DNA of 7,704 nt, taken from assembly GCA_025455225.1 (NCBI GenBank), contig JALOMY010000132.1, positions 1-7,704 of the forward strand, written 5' to 3'. Origin of the DNA: Cyclobacteriaceae bacterium. GTDB taxonomy: Bacteria > Bacteroidota > Bacteroidia > Cytophagales > Cyclobacteriaceae. The notes beneath the pieces were generated by a model. It was not told the origin of the DNA, did not search any database, and saw only the letters and a program-made list of their open reading frames with translations. Positions 1 to 6,631 of this stretch are shown piece after piece (positions within the stretch are counted from its first letter, which is position 1; every line of letters begins with the position of its first letter). A program made the position numbers and the translations under genes.

Positions 1-53
1 GTGTGTTCCCGCTGGGCAAGCAGTTTATGGCTGGTTTAACGATTGGCCTTTAA
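1..53 (+). CDS. SusC/RagA-like TonB-dependent receptor, C-terminal end only
   Basis: Reading from base 3, sixteen codons translate to VFPLGKQFMAGLTIGL before a TAA at 51-53. A pattern of the form (Y/F)PL-x(3)-(F/Y)-x-x-G-L followed by a short hydrophobic strand is how the last beta-strand of SusC-family outer-membrane barrels usually ends, and the next gene is a SusD homologue, which almost always directly follows its SusC. The role, from the family, is the TonB-driven 22-strand barrel that takes up a substrate captured by SusD. Only the final strand is in the window, so the substrate and the N-terminal domains cannot be judged. The last residue is Leu rather than the commoner Phe. The call leans on context as much as on the sixteen residues. 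Confidence 0.68.
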   Translation, partial: VFPLGKQFMAGLTIGL

Positions 54-63
54 TCACGAATAA

Positions 64-1539
64 ATGAAAATGGAAATGAAGAAGATATTATTAAGTACTA
101 TAGCAGCACTTGTTTTGGTATCGTGCAGCCTGGAGACGGAAGACCAGTCCAGTTTGAGCCCCGCTCAGGCGCTTGACAATACAGCTGGTGTTCAGAGCGC
201 GGTGTTGAGTGCATACCGAAGATTGGCTGAATTTGATATATACGGTCAGCAAGCCATGATGCATGGTGATGCCCTGGCTGATAACTTCCAGATCGTAAAC
301 CGTACCGGTCGTTATGAGCAGGAAGTTGTGAATGGTGTTGGTACTTTTGCCAACCGTTGGGCGGTAGCCTATCGCGCTATTAACGATGCGAACTTCGTAT
401 TGAAATATTTGCCATTACTGAACATTAACCAGGTACCTTCAACGGCTTCGTTGAGTTCCCAAGAAGTTCTTGATCAGTTGGAAGGTGAAGCACGCTTTAT
501 TCGCGCCCTTGCTTATACCGAGTTGCTTCGTGTATATGCCTACGAACCCGGAAAAGAAGTGGGTAATTTCAACCTGGGTGTAATTCTGCGCGATGAACCT
601 ACAGAAGTAGTTTCTGACGCTGATAATCGTTCACGCAGCACCAATTTGGAGTGTTATGAATTTGTTGAAGATGACCTGCTCGCGGCCATCGATTTATTAA
701 TTACACCAGCTCAGCAGACTACGGCAGGTTTGTGGCCATCATCATTAGGTGCCATTACCAGCCCGTTCCGTGCCAATCAAGCGGCAGCGCATGCTTTGCT
801 GGCACGAGTGTACCTGTACTGGGGTCGTTATGCCGATGCAGATACTCAGGCTACAACAGCCTTAAGTTTATTGGCCAGCCCGCTACCGGTAGCAGCAGCT
901 TCCTACGTTTCATCCTGGAGTGCAACTACACACCCGGAATCAATTTTTGAAGTTGAAATTCGCCCGACTGACTGGAGCGGTGTGGATGGTCCGAACAACT
1001 CGTTGACATCCATTACCACTAACCTGGCATCCGGATTTCAGTATTGTGTGGCTGCAACTCCTGAGTTGATTGCGGCTCATGAAGCCGGTGATGTTCGCGT
1101 AGGTGTTTATGTTACCAACTCATCTACCCTAGACAAGCCTCAGGCCCGTAAATGGCCGGGCGAAAAGGGTGGTGGCGTTGAAAACTTACCGATACTTCGT
1201 AAAGCTGAAATGTATCTGATCCAGGCCGAAGCTCGTGCCCGTCAGAACAATGATGCCGGTGCACAAACGGCCATCAATATTCTGCGCACGAACCGTGGAT
1301 TGACTGAAACCGTTTTAACCGGACTCGGTTTGATCGACCTGATTATGAACGAACGCAGGGTTGAGCTTGCCTTTGAAGGTCACCGCTGGTTTGACCTGAA
1401 GCGCAATGGAATGAATATCACGAAATCGGTAACATCCGGTGTATCCACACTGCCGTATACCGACTTCCGTATTCTTCAGCAGATTCCGAACGATCAGGTG
1501 TTGTTGAACCCGAACCTGGTGCAAAATCCGGGTTACTAA
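64..1539 (+). CDS. SusD/RagB-family nutrient-binding surface lipoprotein
   Basis: A 491-residue protein of ordinary length for the SusD family, the substrate-capturing lid that sits over a SusC barrel on the outer face of the outer membrane. A lipoprotein signal ends in LVSC with the lipidated Cys at residue 21; the following SLETED is acidic, like the Bacteroidota surface-export signal. The N-terminal SusD hallmark EGEARFIRALAY lies at about 140-151. The C-terminal RagB/SusD hallmark is clear: LRKAEMYLIQAEAR at about 378-391 and NERRVELAFEGHRWFDLKR at about 429-447. It starts 10 bases after the SusC stop, so the two are surely co-transcribed. Three in-frame ATGs (64, 70, 76) precede the signal peptide; the 76 start, giving MKKILLS, would be the more typical N-terminus, and no Shine-Dalgarno site decides between them. 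The ligand cannot be read from the sequence: it could be a glycan or peptides. No frameshift or missing segment is seen. Confidence 0.95.
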   Translation: MKMEMKKILLSTIAALVLVSCSLETEDQSSLSPAQALDNTAGVQSAVLSAYRRLAEFDIYGQQAMMHGDALADNFQIVNRTGRYEQEVVNGVGTFANRWAVAYRAINDANFVLKYLPLLNINQVPSTASLSSQEVLDQLEGEARFIRALAYTELLRVYAYEPGKEVGNFNLGVILRDEPTEVVSDADNRSRSTNLECYEFVEDDLLAAIDLLITPAQQTTAGLWPSSLGAITSPFRANQAAAHALLARVYLYWGRYADADTQATTALSLLASPLPVAAASYVSSWSATTHPESIFEVEIRPTDWSGVDGPNNSLTSITTNLASGFQYCVAATPELIAAHEAGDVRVGVYVTNSSTLDKPQARKWPGEKGGGVENLPILRKAEMYLIQAEARARQNNDAGAQTAINILRTNRGLTETVLTGLGLIDLIMNERRVELAFEGHRWFDLKRNGMNITKSVTSGVSTLPYTDFRILQQIPNDQVLLNPNLVQNPGY

Positions 1540-1545
1540 CTTTAA

Positions 1546-2388
1546 ATGAAGAGAACAATGAAAAAAATAAATCGTTTATCAAGTTTACTTTTCCTGGGCC
1601 TGGCAGCTGTGATGTTTTCCTGCTTTGAAGATGCGGGTACCGACATCCTGCTGGAAGACAGTTTTGTAGAGATCCAGGAAGCAACCACTTCAGGCGGATT
1701 GGATCTGAGCAAATCGTATAACCGTTTGAATGATGGTTTAGCCAAAAAGGATTCCATCCGGGTTAACCTGGTTGGACCTCAGCGCGGTTCTGCGGTGAAT
1801 GTTAACTTTCAGATTGATGCATCCAGCACAGCCGTTGCCGGTGTTCATTACAACATGATCACCACGGGTACATCTGTTACCATTCCGGCAAATAGCAGTT
1901 ATGGTTACATCTACTTTGAAGTATTGGCCGATAACATCGAGCCGGGTGAAGTGTGGAAGCTGAAATTCAACTTAACCGGTACCGATGCTGCTGATGTATC
2001 ACTGAGCGAGAACTATAAATCGTTCACCCGCTCCATTCGCATCTTATGTCCGTTTGTTCGGGCTAATTTCATAGGTGCTTATAGCTGTCTTGAACCCGGT
2101 TATGGTACTTATACTGTTAATTCCGTTGCTGGGGCAACAGAAACATCAATTACCATTGATAATTTCTGGGATTTTGGAGGTGTTGTTACCTATGAATTTA
2201 GTACGACTTCCACTGCAGTAACATTAGCAACTCAAAATGTAACAATGGGTGGAGTTACATACGTTGTTTCTCAGAATGGAACAGCATTCTATGATGCCTG
2301 TGAGTATTCATTTGTTGTACCTTATCGGGTCGCTACTGGTGCCGGAGCAACAGTGGATACAAATACCCATACGTTTACTAAACAGTAA
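1546..2388 (+). CDS. Two-domain beta-rich lipoprotein of a SusCD operon (Calx-beta-like plus calycin-like)
   Basis: A 280-residue lipoprotein: signal peptide with lipobox MFSC, Cys at residue 26, followed by FED, again an acidic surface-export type signal. Residues about 38-165 form a beta-sandwich of the Calx-beta/DUF4843/DUF1735 kind often encoded after susD: a charged 'KKDSIRVNLVGP' strand, 'AVAGVHYNM', 'VTIPANSSYGYIYFEV' and 'EVWKLKFNLTG'. Residues about 168-280 form a second all-beta domain starting CPFVRANFIGAYSC and ending with the 'YDACEYSFVVPYRV...HTFTK' pattern of calycin-like domains in Bacteroidota outer-membrane lipoproteins. The likely role is an accessory binding protein in the SusCD complex, comparable in position to SusE/SusF; no enzymatic residues are recognised. 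It begins 6 bases after the susD stop and is the last gene before a terminator. The ATG at 1558 (MKKINRL) is an alternative start with a purine-rich stretch before it. The second domain is visibly more AT-rich than the first. Domain names are from pattern memory, not a profile search. Confidence 0.78.
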   Translation: MKRTMKKINRLSSLLFLGLAAVMFSCFEDAGTDILLEDSFVEIQEATTSGGLDLSKSYNRLNDGLAKKDSIRVNLVGPQRGSAVNVNFQIDASSTAVAGVHYNMITTGTSVTIPANSSYGYIYFEVLADNIEPGEVWKLKFNLTGTDAADVSLSENYKSFTRSIRILCPFVRANFIGAYSCLEPGYGTYTVNSVAGATETSITIDNFWDFGGVVTYEFSTTSTAVTLATQNVTMGGVTYVVSQNGTAFYDACEYSFVVPYRVATGAGATVDTNTHTFTKQ

Positions 2389-2408
2389 TTATTTATTCGT
2401 TATTCGTT

Positions 2409-2440
2409 AAAAGGAATGGGCTTTAGCCCATTCCTTTTTT
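2409..2440 (+). terminator. Strong intrinsic (rho-independent) terminator
   Basis: The arms GGAATGGGC (2413-2421) and GCCCATTCC (2426-2434) pair perfectly over 9 bp around a TTTA loop. Four A bases before and T bases after extend the stem to 13 bp, and the 3' arm runs into six Ts (2435-2440). It sits 20 bases after the lipoprotein stop, so it ends the SusCD-lipoprotein operon. The A-run on the 5' side would give a U-tract on the other strand too, so it could terminate both ways, though no convergent gene exists here. Confidence 0.93.
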
Positions 2441-2441
2441 A

Positions 2442-2473
2442 TTTGTCTTAACGTCTGTCTTTGGGTAAATTTG
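2442..2473 (+). promoter_or_regulatory. Bacteroidota-type promoter (-33 TTTG, -7 TAnnTTTG) for the S8 protease unit
   Basis: TTTG at 2442-2445 and TAAATTTG at 2466-2473 match the Bacteroidota sigma-ABfr consensus TTTG / TAnnTTTG exactly, with a 20-base spacer inside the usual range of about 19-21. The -33 element begins two bases after the T-tract of the upstream terminator, a logical place for a fresh start. The -7 box ends 8 bases before the ATG at 2482, so the predicted transcription start falls at or within a few bases of the start codon. No operator-like palindrome other than the terminator hairpin is visible. The match is by eye. Confidence 0.75.
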
Positions 2474-2481
2474 AAGTTCTT

Positions 2482-5400
2482 ATGAAGCGAATAGTTGGTT
2501 TCCGCGGGATAGTCGTTTTGTTCTGCACCTGGCCATTGCTGGCTGTTTTTTCACAGGATCCGGTGCAACAAAAATCAAAATTGGAAGAGCTTTCTGAAAC
2601 CGTTCATGCCCGATACCAGGAACAGTTTAAACGAGCACAAGCCTATGCACAACAACATAACATACCGATGTCCTACCGGGATGTTCAAGGCAACCTGGTT
2701 CTGCTGGTTGGTGTTGCCGATGACGGAACACCCATGTACGAAACCACCGACAATGCAGGAGCTGCGATTACAACCGGGGTAGATAAACTTCGAACGGGAG
2801 GCGGGTTAGGATTAAATCTTCAGGGCGAGGGAATGGAAGTAGGCATTTGGGATGGCGGTATTGTTGAAGCTCATGTAGAATTCGATGATCGCATTCTGCT
2901 TCGGGAAGGCTCAACGGAAGATTCGCACGCTACTCATGTTACCGGAACTATTCTAGCCTCCGGCATCAATGCCCAGGCCAAAGGTATGGCTCCGAAAGTC
3001 AAAGCCTCTGTCTACGATTTCAGCAACGATACTCCTGAAATGCTGGCGCTGGCAAAACCCGATCAAAGCGGTATCATTCTCTCCAATCATTCCTATGGTT
3101 TAATTACCGGCTGGCGGTTTAACGGGGGTTGGCAGTGGAACGGCAATGCCGCCATCAGCAACCTGGAAGACTGGCGCTTTGGATTTTACAGTTCGGCTGC
3201 CCAGCAATGGGATCAGTTGGCTGTGAATGCTCCCTATTATTTAATCGTAAAGTCAGCGGGCAATGACCGGACGGATACCGGTAACGGATCGTTTCCACCC
3301 GATTGCAACGGGGGCAGCGGGTATGATTGTATTTCCGATAAAAGCGTTGCTAAGAATATTCTTACCGTAGGCGCGGTCAATAAAGTTACCAGCTATACGG
3401 AACCCGCCAGCGTGGTGATGAGTTCATTCAGTTCGTGGGGCCCGACCGATGATGGAAGAATCAAACCCGACCTGGTGGCAGCAGGTGTAAATATTTTTTC
3501 CACGCTGGCATCAGAGACTCTTGATAATGCCTATGGAAGTCAAAGCGGCACTTCCATGTCGGCACCGAATGCAACAGGTTCATTGCTTCTGCTTCAGGAA
3601 TTGTATAAAGGTCTTCATTCCGGCAATTACATGAGGGCACCCACCTTAAAAGCGTTGGCTATTCATTCGGCTAAAGAAGCCGGTCCGGCACCCGGCCCCG
3701 ATTACATGTTTGGCTGGGGATTGCTCGATGTGGAAGCAGGAGCTAAAGTTATTCTGAATAAGGACGATCAGAACGTTTACATGATCGAAGAAACCCTGCA
3801 GAATGGGCAGACCTTTGAGTTGACCTTAAACCCGAAAGTCAATACTAAAATCACCGCTACGTTGGTATGGAACGATCCGGCCGGAACACCCGTAGCCACT
3901 GCGCTTGACCCAACCGATTTAATGCTGGTGAATGATCTGGATATGCGCATATCCGACAATGCCAGTAACGAATTCTTTCCGTGGATATTGAATCCGGGCG
4001 ATTTGGGATCACCGGCAACCCGGGGTGATAACATTCGGGATAACGTGGAGAAAATTGAATTCAATGATCCGGAACCACGGGAATATAAACTAACCGTTCG
4101 CCATAAAGGCAATTTACAAGGGGGCCAGCAAGCCTTCTCCTTAATCGTACAATACACTTCGGTTAACGATCCGCGCACCGCGTATTATTGGATCGGAAGA
4201 AATGGTAACTGGAACAATTCATCAAATTGGTCACTGACCAGCGGTGGCCCCTCAGCAGGTGTGGTACCCGGAATAAACGACCGGGTAATCGTTGATGAAA
4301 ATTCATTTAATGCTTCCGGTCAGGCCATCACATTAACCGCCAATGCATCGTGCCATTCTATTACGTGGCTGGCAAAAACACCATCGGGTTTATCCCTTAA
4401 CAACCGCACGCTAACGGTAGCCGGTGGATTTACTGTTTCTTCTTCCGGTTTTTCGGTAACCAGCAGCGGAATTATTCGGTTCACCGGTGAAAACGAGCCC
4501 TACAGTACCTTGAATCTCGCGGCAGGTGATTTTACTTTGGCTGAACTGCAGTTTGATGGCGGGGGAGCTGAATGGCAGGTAGTAAGCTCTTCTAAAGTTG
4601 GAACGATTAACCTCATCAAAGGTACGGCCACATTGAACGATCAGCATTTTACTGTAGCGCGGTTGCTGTCTACCGGAACGGAAGACCGTGTCTTGCAACT
4701 TAATAATTCGATCCTCTCCGGTATAGAGAATATTCAATTGAACCCTACCGGACTTTCCCTGGCTTCTGACGGAGCGTACCTGAGAAATTCAACATCCGTA
4801 TTTAGTGATCTGAACTGGAGTTCCGTTCCGTTTAATGGAACTCTTGAAATATCGGGCACCGGTAAACTAAACAGCACCGGGAGTATTAACGCAGTTAAAT
4901 TTTCAGGACAACAACTCATTGAAGGCAGTGCAACGATTCAAAATGTTGATGTAGTTGTGGGGAGCCGGATTGAATTTTCATCGGGTTCACTTACATCATT
5001 TGGTCAAAACACTACGATCAATTCTTCTGCGTCAAATCGTACAACGTTGATCGCCAGTGGAAGCGAACCTGCTTTGCTGCAGTTTGAAGGACATTACAAA
5101 CTTTGCTTTGATAATCTTAACATTACCCGCGTTAACCTGGAAGGTTCAGCCGTAATCAATTCTGGGCCGGGTAGCGTGCTTGTTGAATCAGAAAACTGGG
5201 TTCAGGAAAATTGTGACGATGTACTCTTCCCTGATTTTGAAATCCGCTACACGTGTGTTAACGGGTATACTGAATTTATCGACAAGAGTTCAGGAACAGT
5301 AACGTCCTGGCAATGGAATTTCGGTAATCCGGCTTCAACCAGTAATTCGTCAACACTGCAGAATGCGTATCACAGTTATGAATCTACCGGCAATTTTACC

Positions 5401-5934
5401 GTTACCCTGGAAATCGGAAATGGAAACGATACGCGAAGCTATTCGCAGGAAATAGAAATTATTGAGAATACGTTGATGACGAATTCAGTTATTTTATCCG
5501 GTAATAACCTGTTTAGCCAACGATCAGCACCGGAATACGAATGGTTCCTCGATAACATTGCCCTACCGGGTTCAAATTCCCGAACCTTTAATTACAACGG
5601 TGAGTTCGGATCGTACTTCGTGGTAACCAAAGATGGTACATGCAGCCGTGCATCAACTCCTTTTGTTATAACCGCTGTTGAGGAACCAGTCGTTTCAGAC
5701 CGGCAAGTTGCGGTATATCCAAACCCGGCAACCTCCGATCTTACCATTGAAGTACCTGATTCAATGACCGGTGCACAGGTGGAAATAATAACTTCGCATG
5801 GTGTTGCACGGCATACTACAGTTCTTACTGAACCTGTACTTCACCTGGATGTTCGCTCGTGGCCATCCGGATTGTACTTTGTTCAAATAAATAAAGAGTC
5901 CATTCGTTTAATTAAAAAGGTAGTCATTCGCTAA
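2482..5934 (+). CDS. Secreted S8 (subtilisin-family) serine protease with KP-43-type, PKD and T9SS sorting domains
   Basis: A 1150-residue multidomain endopeptidase. The start is taken at ATG 2482 because MKRIVGFRG begins a normal signal peptide, cut probably after Ser24 before Gln25. Residues about 25-115 form a propeptide. The S8 domain (about 116-425) has Asp124 (GIWDGG), His149 (DSHATHVTGT), oxyanion Asn261 (SAGND) and nucleophile Ser358 (GTSMSAP), all intact, so an active enzyme is expected. Residues 434-560 resemble the C-terminal beta-sandwich of alkaline protease KP-43 (ATLVWNDPAG, LVNDLDMRI). Residues 568-910 start with YYWIGRNGNWNNSSNW and continue as short beta-strand, possibly solenoid-like, repeats. 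A PKD domain follows (about 917-995; WQWNFG, YESTGNFTVTLE), then an Ig-like stretch (about 996-1068). The end is a type A T9SS sorting domain (YPNPA at 1079-1083, SGLYFVQI, final KKVVIR). It is therefore expected to be exported by Sec, crossed by T9SS and anchored or released at the cell surface. It has its own promoter and is followed 4 bases later by the next gene. Confidence 0.95.
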   Translation: MKRIVGFRGIVVLFCTWPLLAVFSQDPVQQKSKLEELSETVHARYQEQFKRAQAYAQQHNIPMSYRDVQGNLVLLVGVADDGTPMYETTDNAGAAITTGVDKLRTGGGLGLNLQGEGMEVGIWDGGIVEAHVEFDDRILLREGSTEDSHATHVTGTILASGINAQAKGMAPKVKASVYDFSNDTPEMLALAKPDQSGIILSNHSYGLITGWRFNGGWQWNGNAAISNLEDWRFGFYSSAAQQWDQLAVNAPYYLIVKSAGNDRTDTGNGSFPPDCNGGSGYDCISDKSVAKNILTVGAVNKVTSYTEPASVVMSSFSSWGPTDDGRIKPDLVAAGVNIFSTLASETLDNAYGSQSGTSMSAPNATGSLLLLQELYKGLHSGNYMRAPTLKALAIHSAKEAGPAPGPDYMFGWGLLDVEAGAKVILNKDDQNVYMIEETLQNGQTFELTLNPKVNTKITATLVWNDPAGTPVATALDPTDLMLVNDLDMRISDNASNEFFPWILNPGDLGSPATRGDNIRDNVEKIEFNDPEPREYKLTVRHKGNLQGGQQAFSLIVQYTSVNDPRTAYYWIGRNGNWNNSSNWSLTSGGPSAGVVPGINDRVIVDENSFNASGQAITLTANASCHSITWLAKTPSGLSLNNRTLTVAGGFTVSSSGFSVTSSGIIRFTGENEPYSTLNLAAGDFTLAELQFDGGGAEWQVVSSSKVGTINLIKGTATLNDQHFTVARLLSTGTEDRVLQLNNSILSGIENIQLNPTGLSLASDGAYLRNSTSVFSDLNWSSVPFNGTLEISGTGKLNSTGSINAVKFSGQQLIEGSATIQNVDVVVGSRIEFSSGSLTSFGQNTTINSSASNRTTLIASGSEPALLQFEGHYKLCFDNLNITRVNLEGSAVINSGPGSVLVESENWVQENCDDVLFPDFEIRYTCVNGYTEFIDKSSGTVTSWQWNFGNPASTSNSSTLQNAYHSYESTGNFTVTLEIGNGNDTRSYSQEIEIIENTLMTNSVILSGNNLFSQRSAPEYEWFLDNIALPGSNSRTFNYNGEFGSYFVVTKDGTCSRASTPFVITAVEEPVVSDRQVAVYPNPATSDLTIEVPDSMTGAQVEIITSHGVARHTTVLTEPVLHLDVRSWPSGLYFVQINKESIRLIKKVVIR

Positions 5935-5938
5935 AATC

Positions 5939-6625
5939 ATGATTCGAATCGTTATATCAGGAATACTTGTTTGTTTTTCATACATAGCTTCGCAGGCTCA
6001 GATTTCCAATGTTCCGGGTGCAGGAAATGAAGTGCTCCGGGAAAAAAAATATACGGATGTTGAAGGTTCTCCTTATCTCTACCCAGATTGGAAATCAGGA
6101 TCAGTAACCGATAAGAATGGTAAATCATTTCCTAACACCCTGATCAAGTATGATGCCTACAAAGATGTGGTTGAGATCAACCAGGAGGGAACAGTACTGG
6201 TATTAAGCAATAATTTATACCCGACTTTTACGATCAGTTTTGCCGAAGCAAATTCAAACAAAGTAATTAAGCACACCTTCAGATCGGGTTATGACCGGGT
6301 TCCGGGCTATGGTTCAAATGTCTATTTCGAAGTATTGGGCCAGGGTGAAATGGTTGTGCTGAAGAAGTACGATGTTAAATTCATTGAAGAAGTAACCAAT
6401 AATTACGGAACAGCAGCTCAGGTAAAACGATTTCAACGAGCTGAAAAGTACTTTTTGATAAAGAATGGACAGGCAGCTGTTGAGGTAAAGCTAAATACCA
6501 AATCCGTGTTAGCAGCTATTGGCGATAAACAGGCCGAACTTGAAAAATATATTTCGAAAGAAAAGCTGAAGCTTAAAAATGAAGGTGATCTTCTTGTGCT
6601 ACTTGCCTATTATGAAAGTCTCTAG
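5939..6625 (+). CDS. Exported protein of unknown function, 228 residues
   Basis: I do not recognise a named family. Residues 1-20 form a Sec signal peptide ending SQA with Gln21 as the likely first mature residue. There is no lipobox and no further membrane segment, so it should be periplasmic or secreted. The mature part alternates short beta-strand and turn-rich stretches: 'EGSPYLYPDWKSGSV' at about 43-57, 'IKYDAYKDVVEIN' near 69-81, 'VYFEVLGQGEMVVLKKYDVKF' in the middle. It ends in a charged helical stretch (about 190-220; KQAELEKYISKEKLKLK). The GSPYL...G.V...KYD.Y.D.VE arrangement recalls uncharacterised conserved Bacteroidota periplasmic proteins, but I can attach no function. No sorting domain is present. 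It starts 4 bases after the protease stop and ends 6 bases before the pterin gene, so it is translated from the same message. Possible roles, purely inferred from position, are partner or inhibitor of the protease or an envelope protein unrelated to it. Confidence 0.85.
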   Translation: MIRIVISGILVCFSYIASQAQISNVPGAGNEVLREKKYTDVEGSPYLYPDWKSGSVTDKNGKSFPNTLIKYDAYKDVVEINQEGTVLVLSNNLYPTFTISFAEANSNKVIKHTFRSGYDRVPGYGSNVYFEVLGQGEMVVLKKYDVKFIEEVTNNYGTAAQVKRFQRAEKYFLIKNGQAAVEVKLNTKSVLAAIGDKQAELEKYISKEKLKLKNEGDLLVLLAYYESL

Positions 6626-6631
6626 ACTCGT

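Noticed and set aside
732..950. Plus-strand 72-codon frame inside the SusD gene
   Set aside because: Out of frame within a conserved SusD coding region, Cys-rich low-information translation, no sign of independent expression.
2394..2407. Tandem TATTCGT-TATTCGT direct repeat before the terminator
   Set aside because: Two copies of a 7-base AT-rich unit are too short to call an operator or attachment site.
2461..2481. TTG at 2461 as the start of the S8 protease, adding seven residues
   Set aside because: The extra residues precede a normal MKR signal peptide, TTG is a rarer start, and this stretch overlaps the TAAATTTG promoter box.
3777..4178. Minus-strand open frame of 133 codons inside the protease gene
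   Set aside because: It lies opposite a well-supported conserved domain, its translation has no recognisable motif, and it has no start context; it is a shadow of the real gene. The same holds for the minus-strand frames at 1315-1757, 4411-4919 and 7112-7453.
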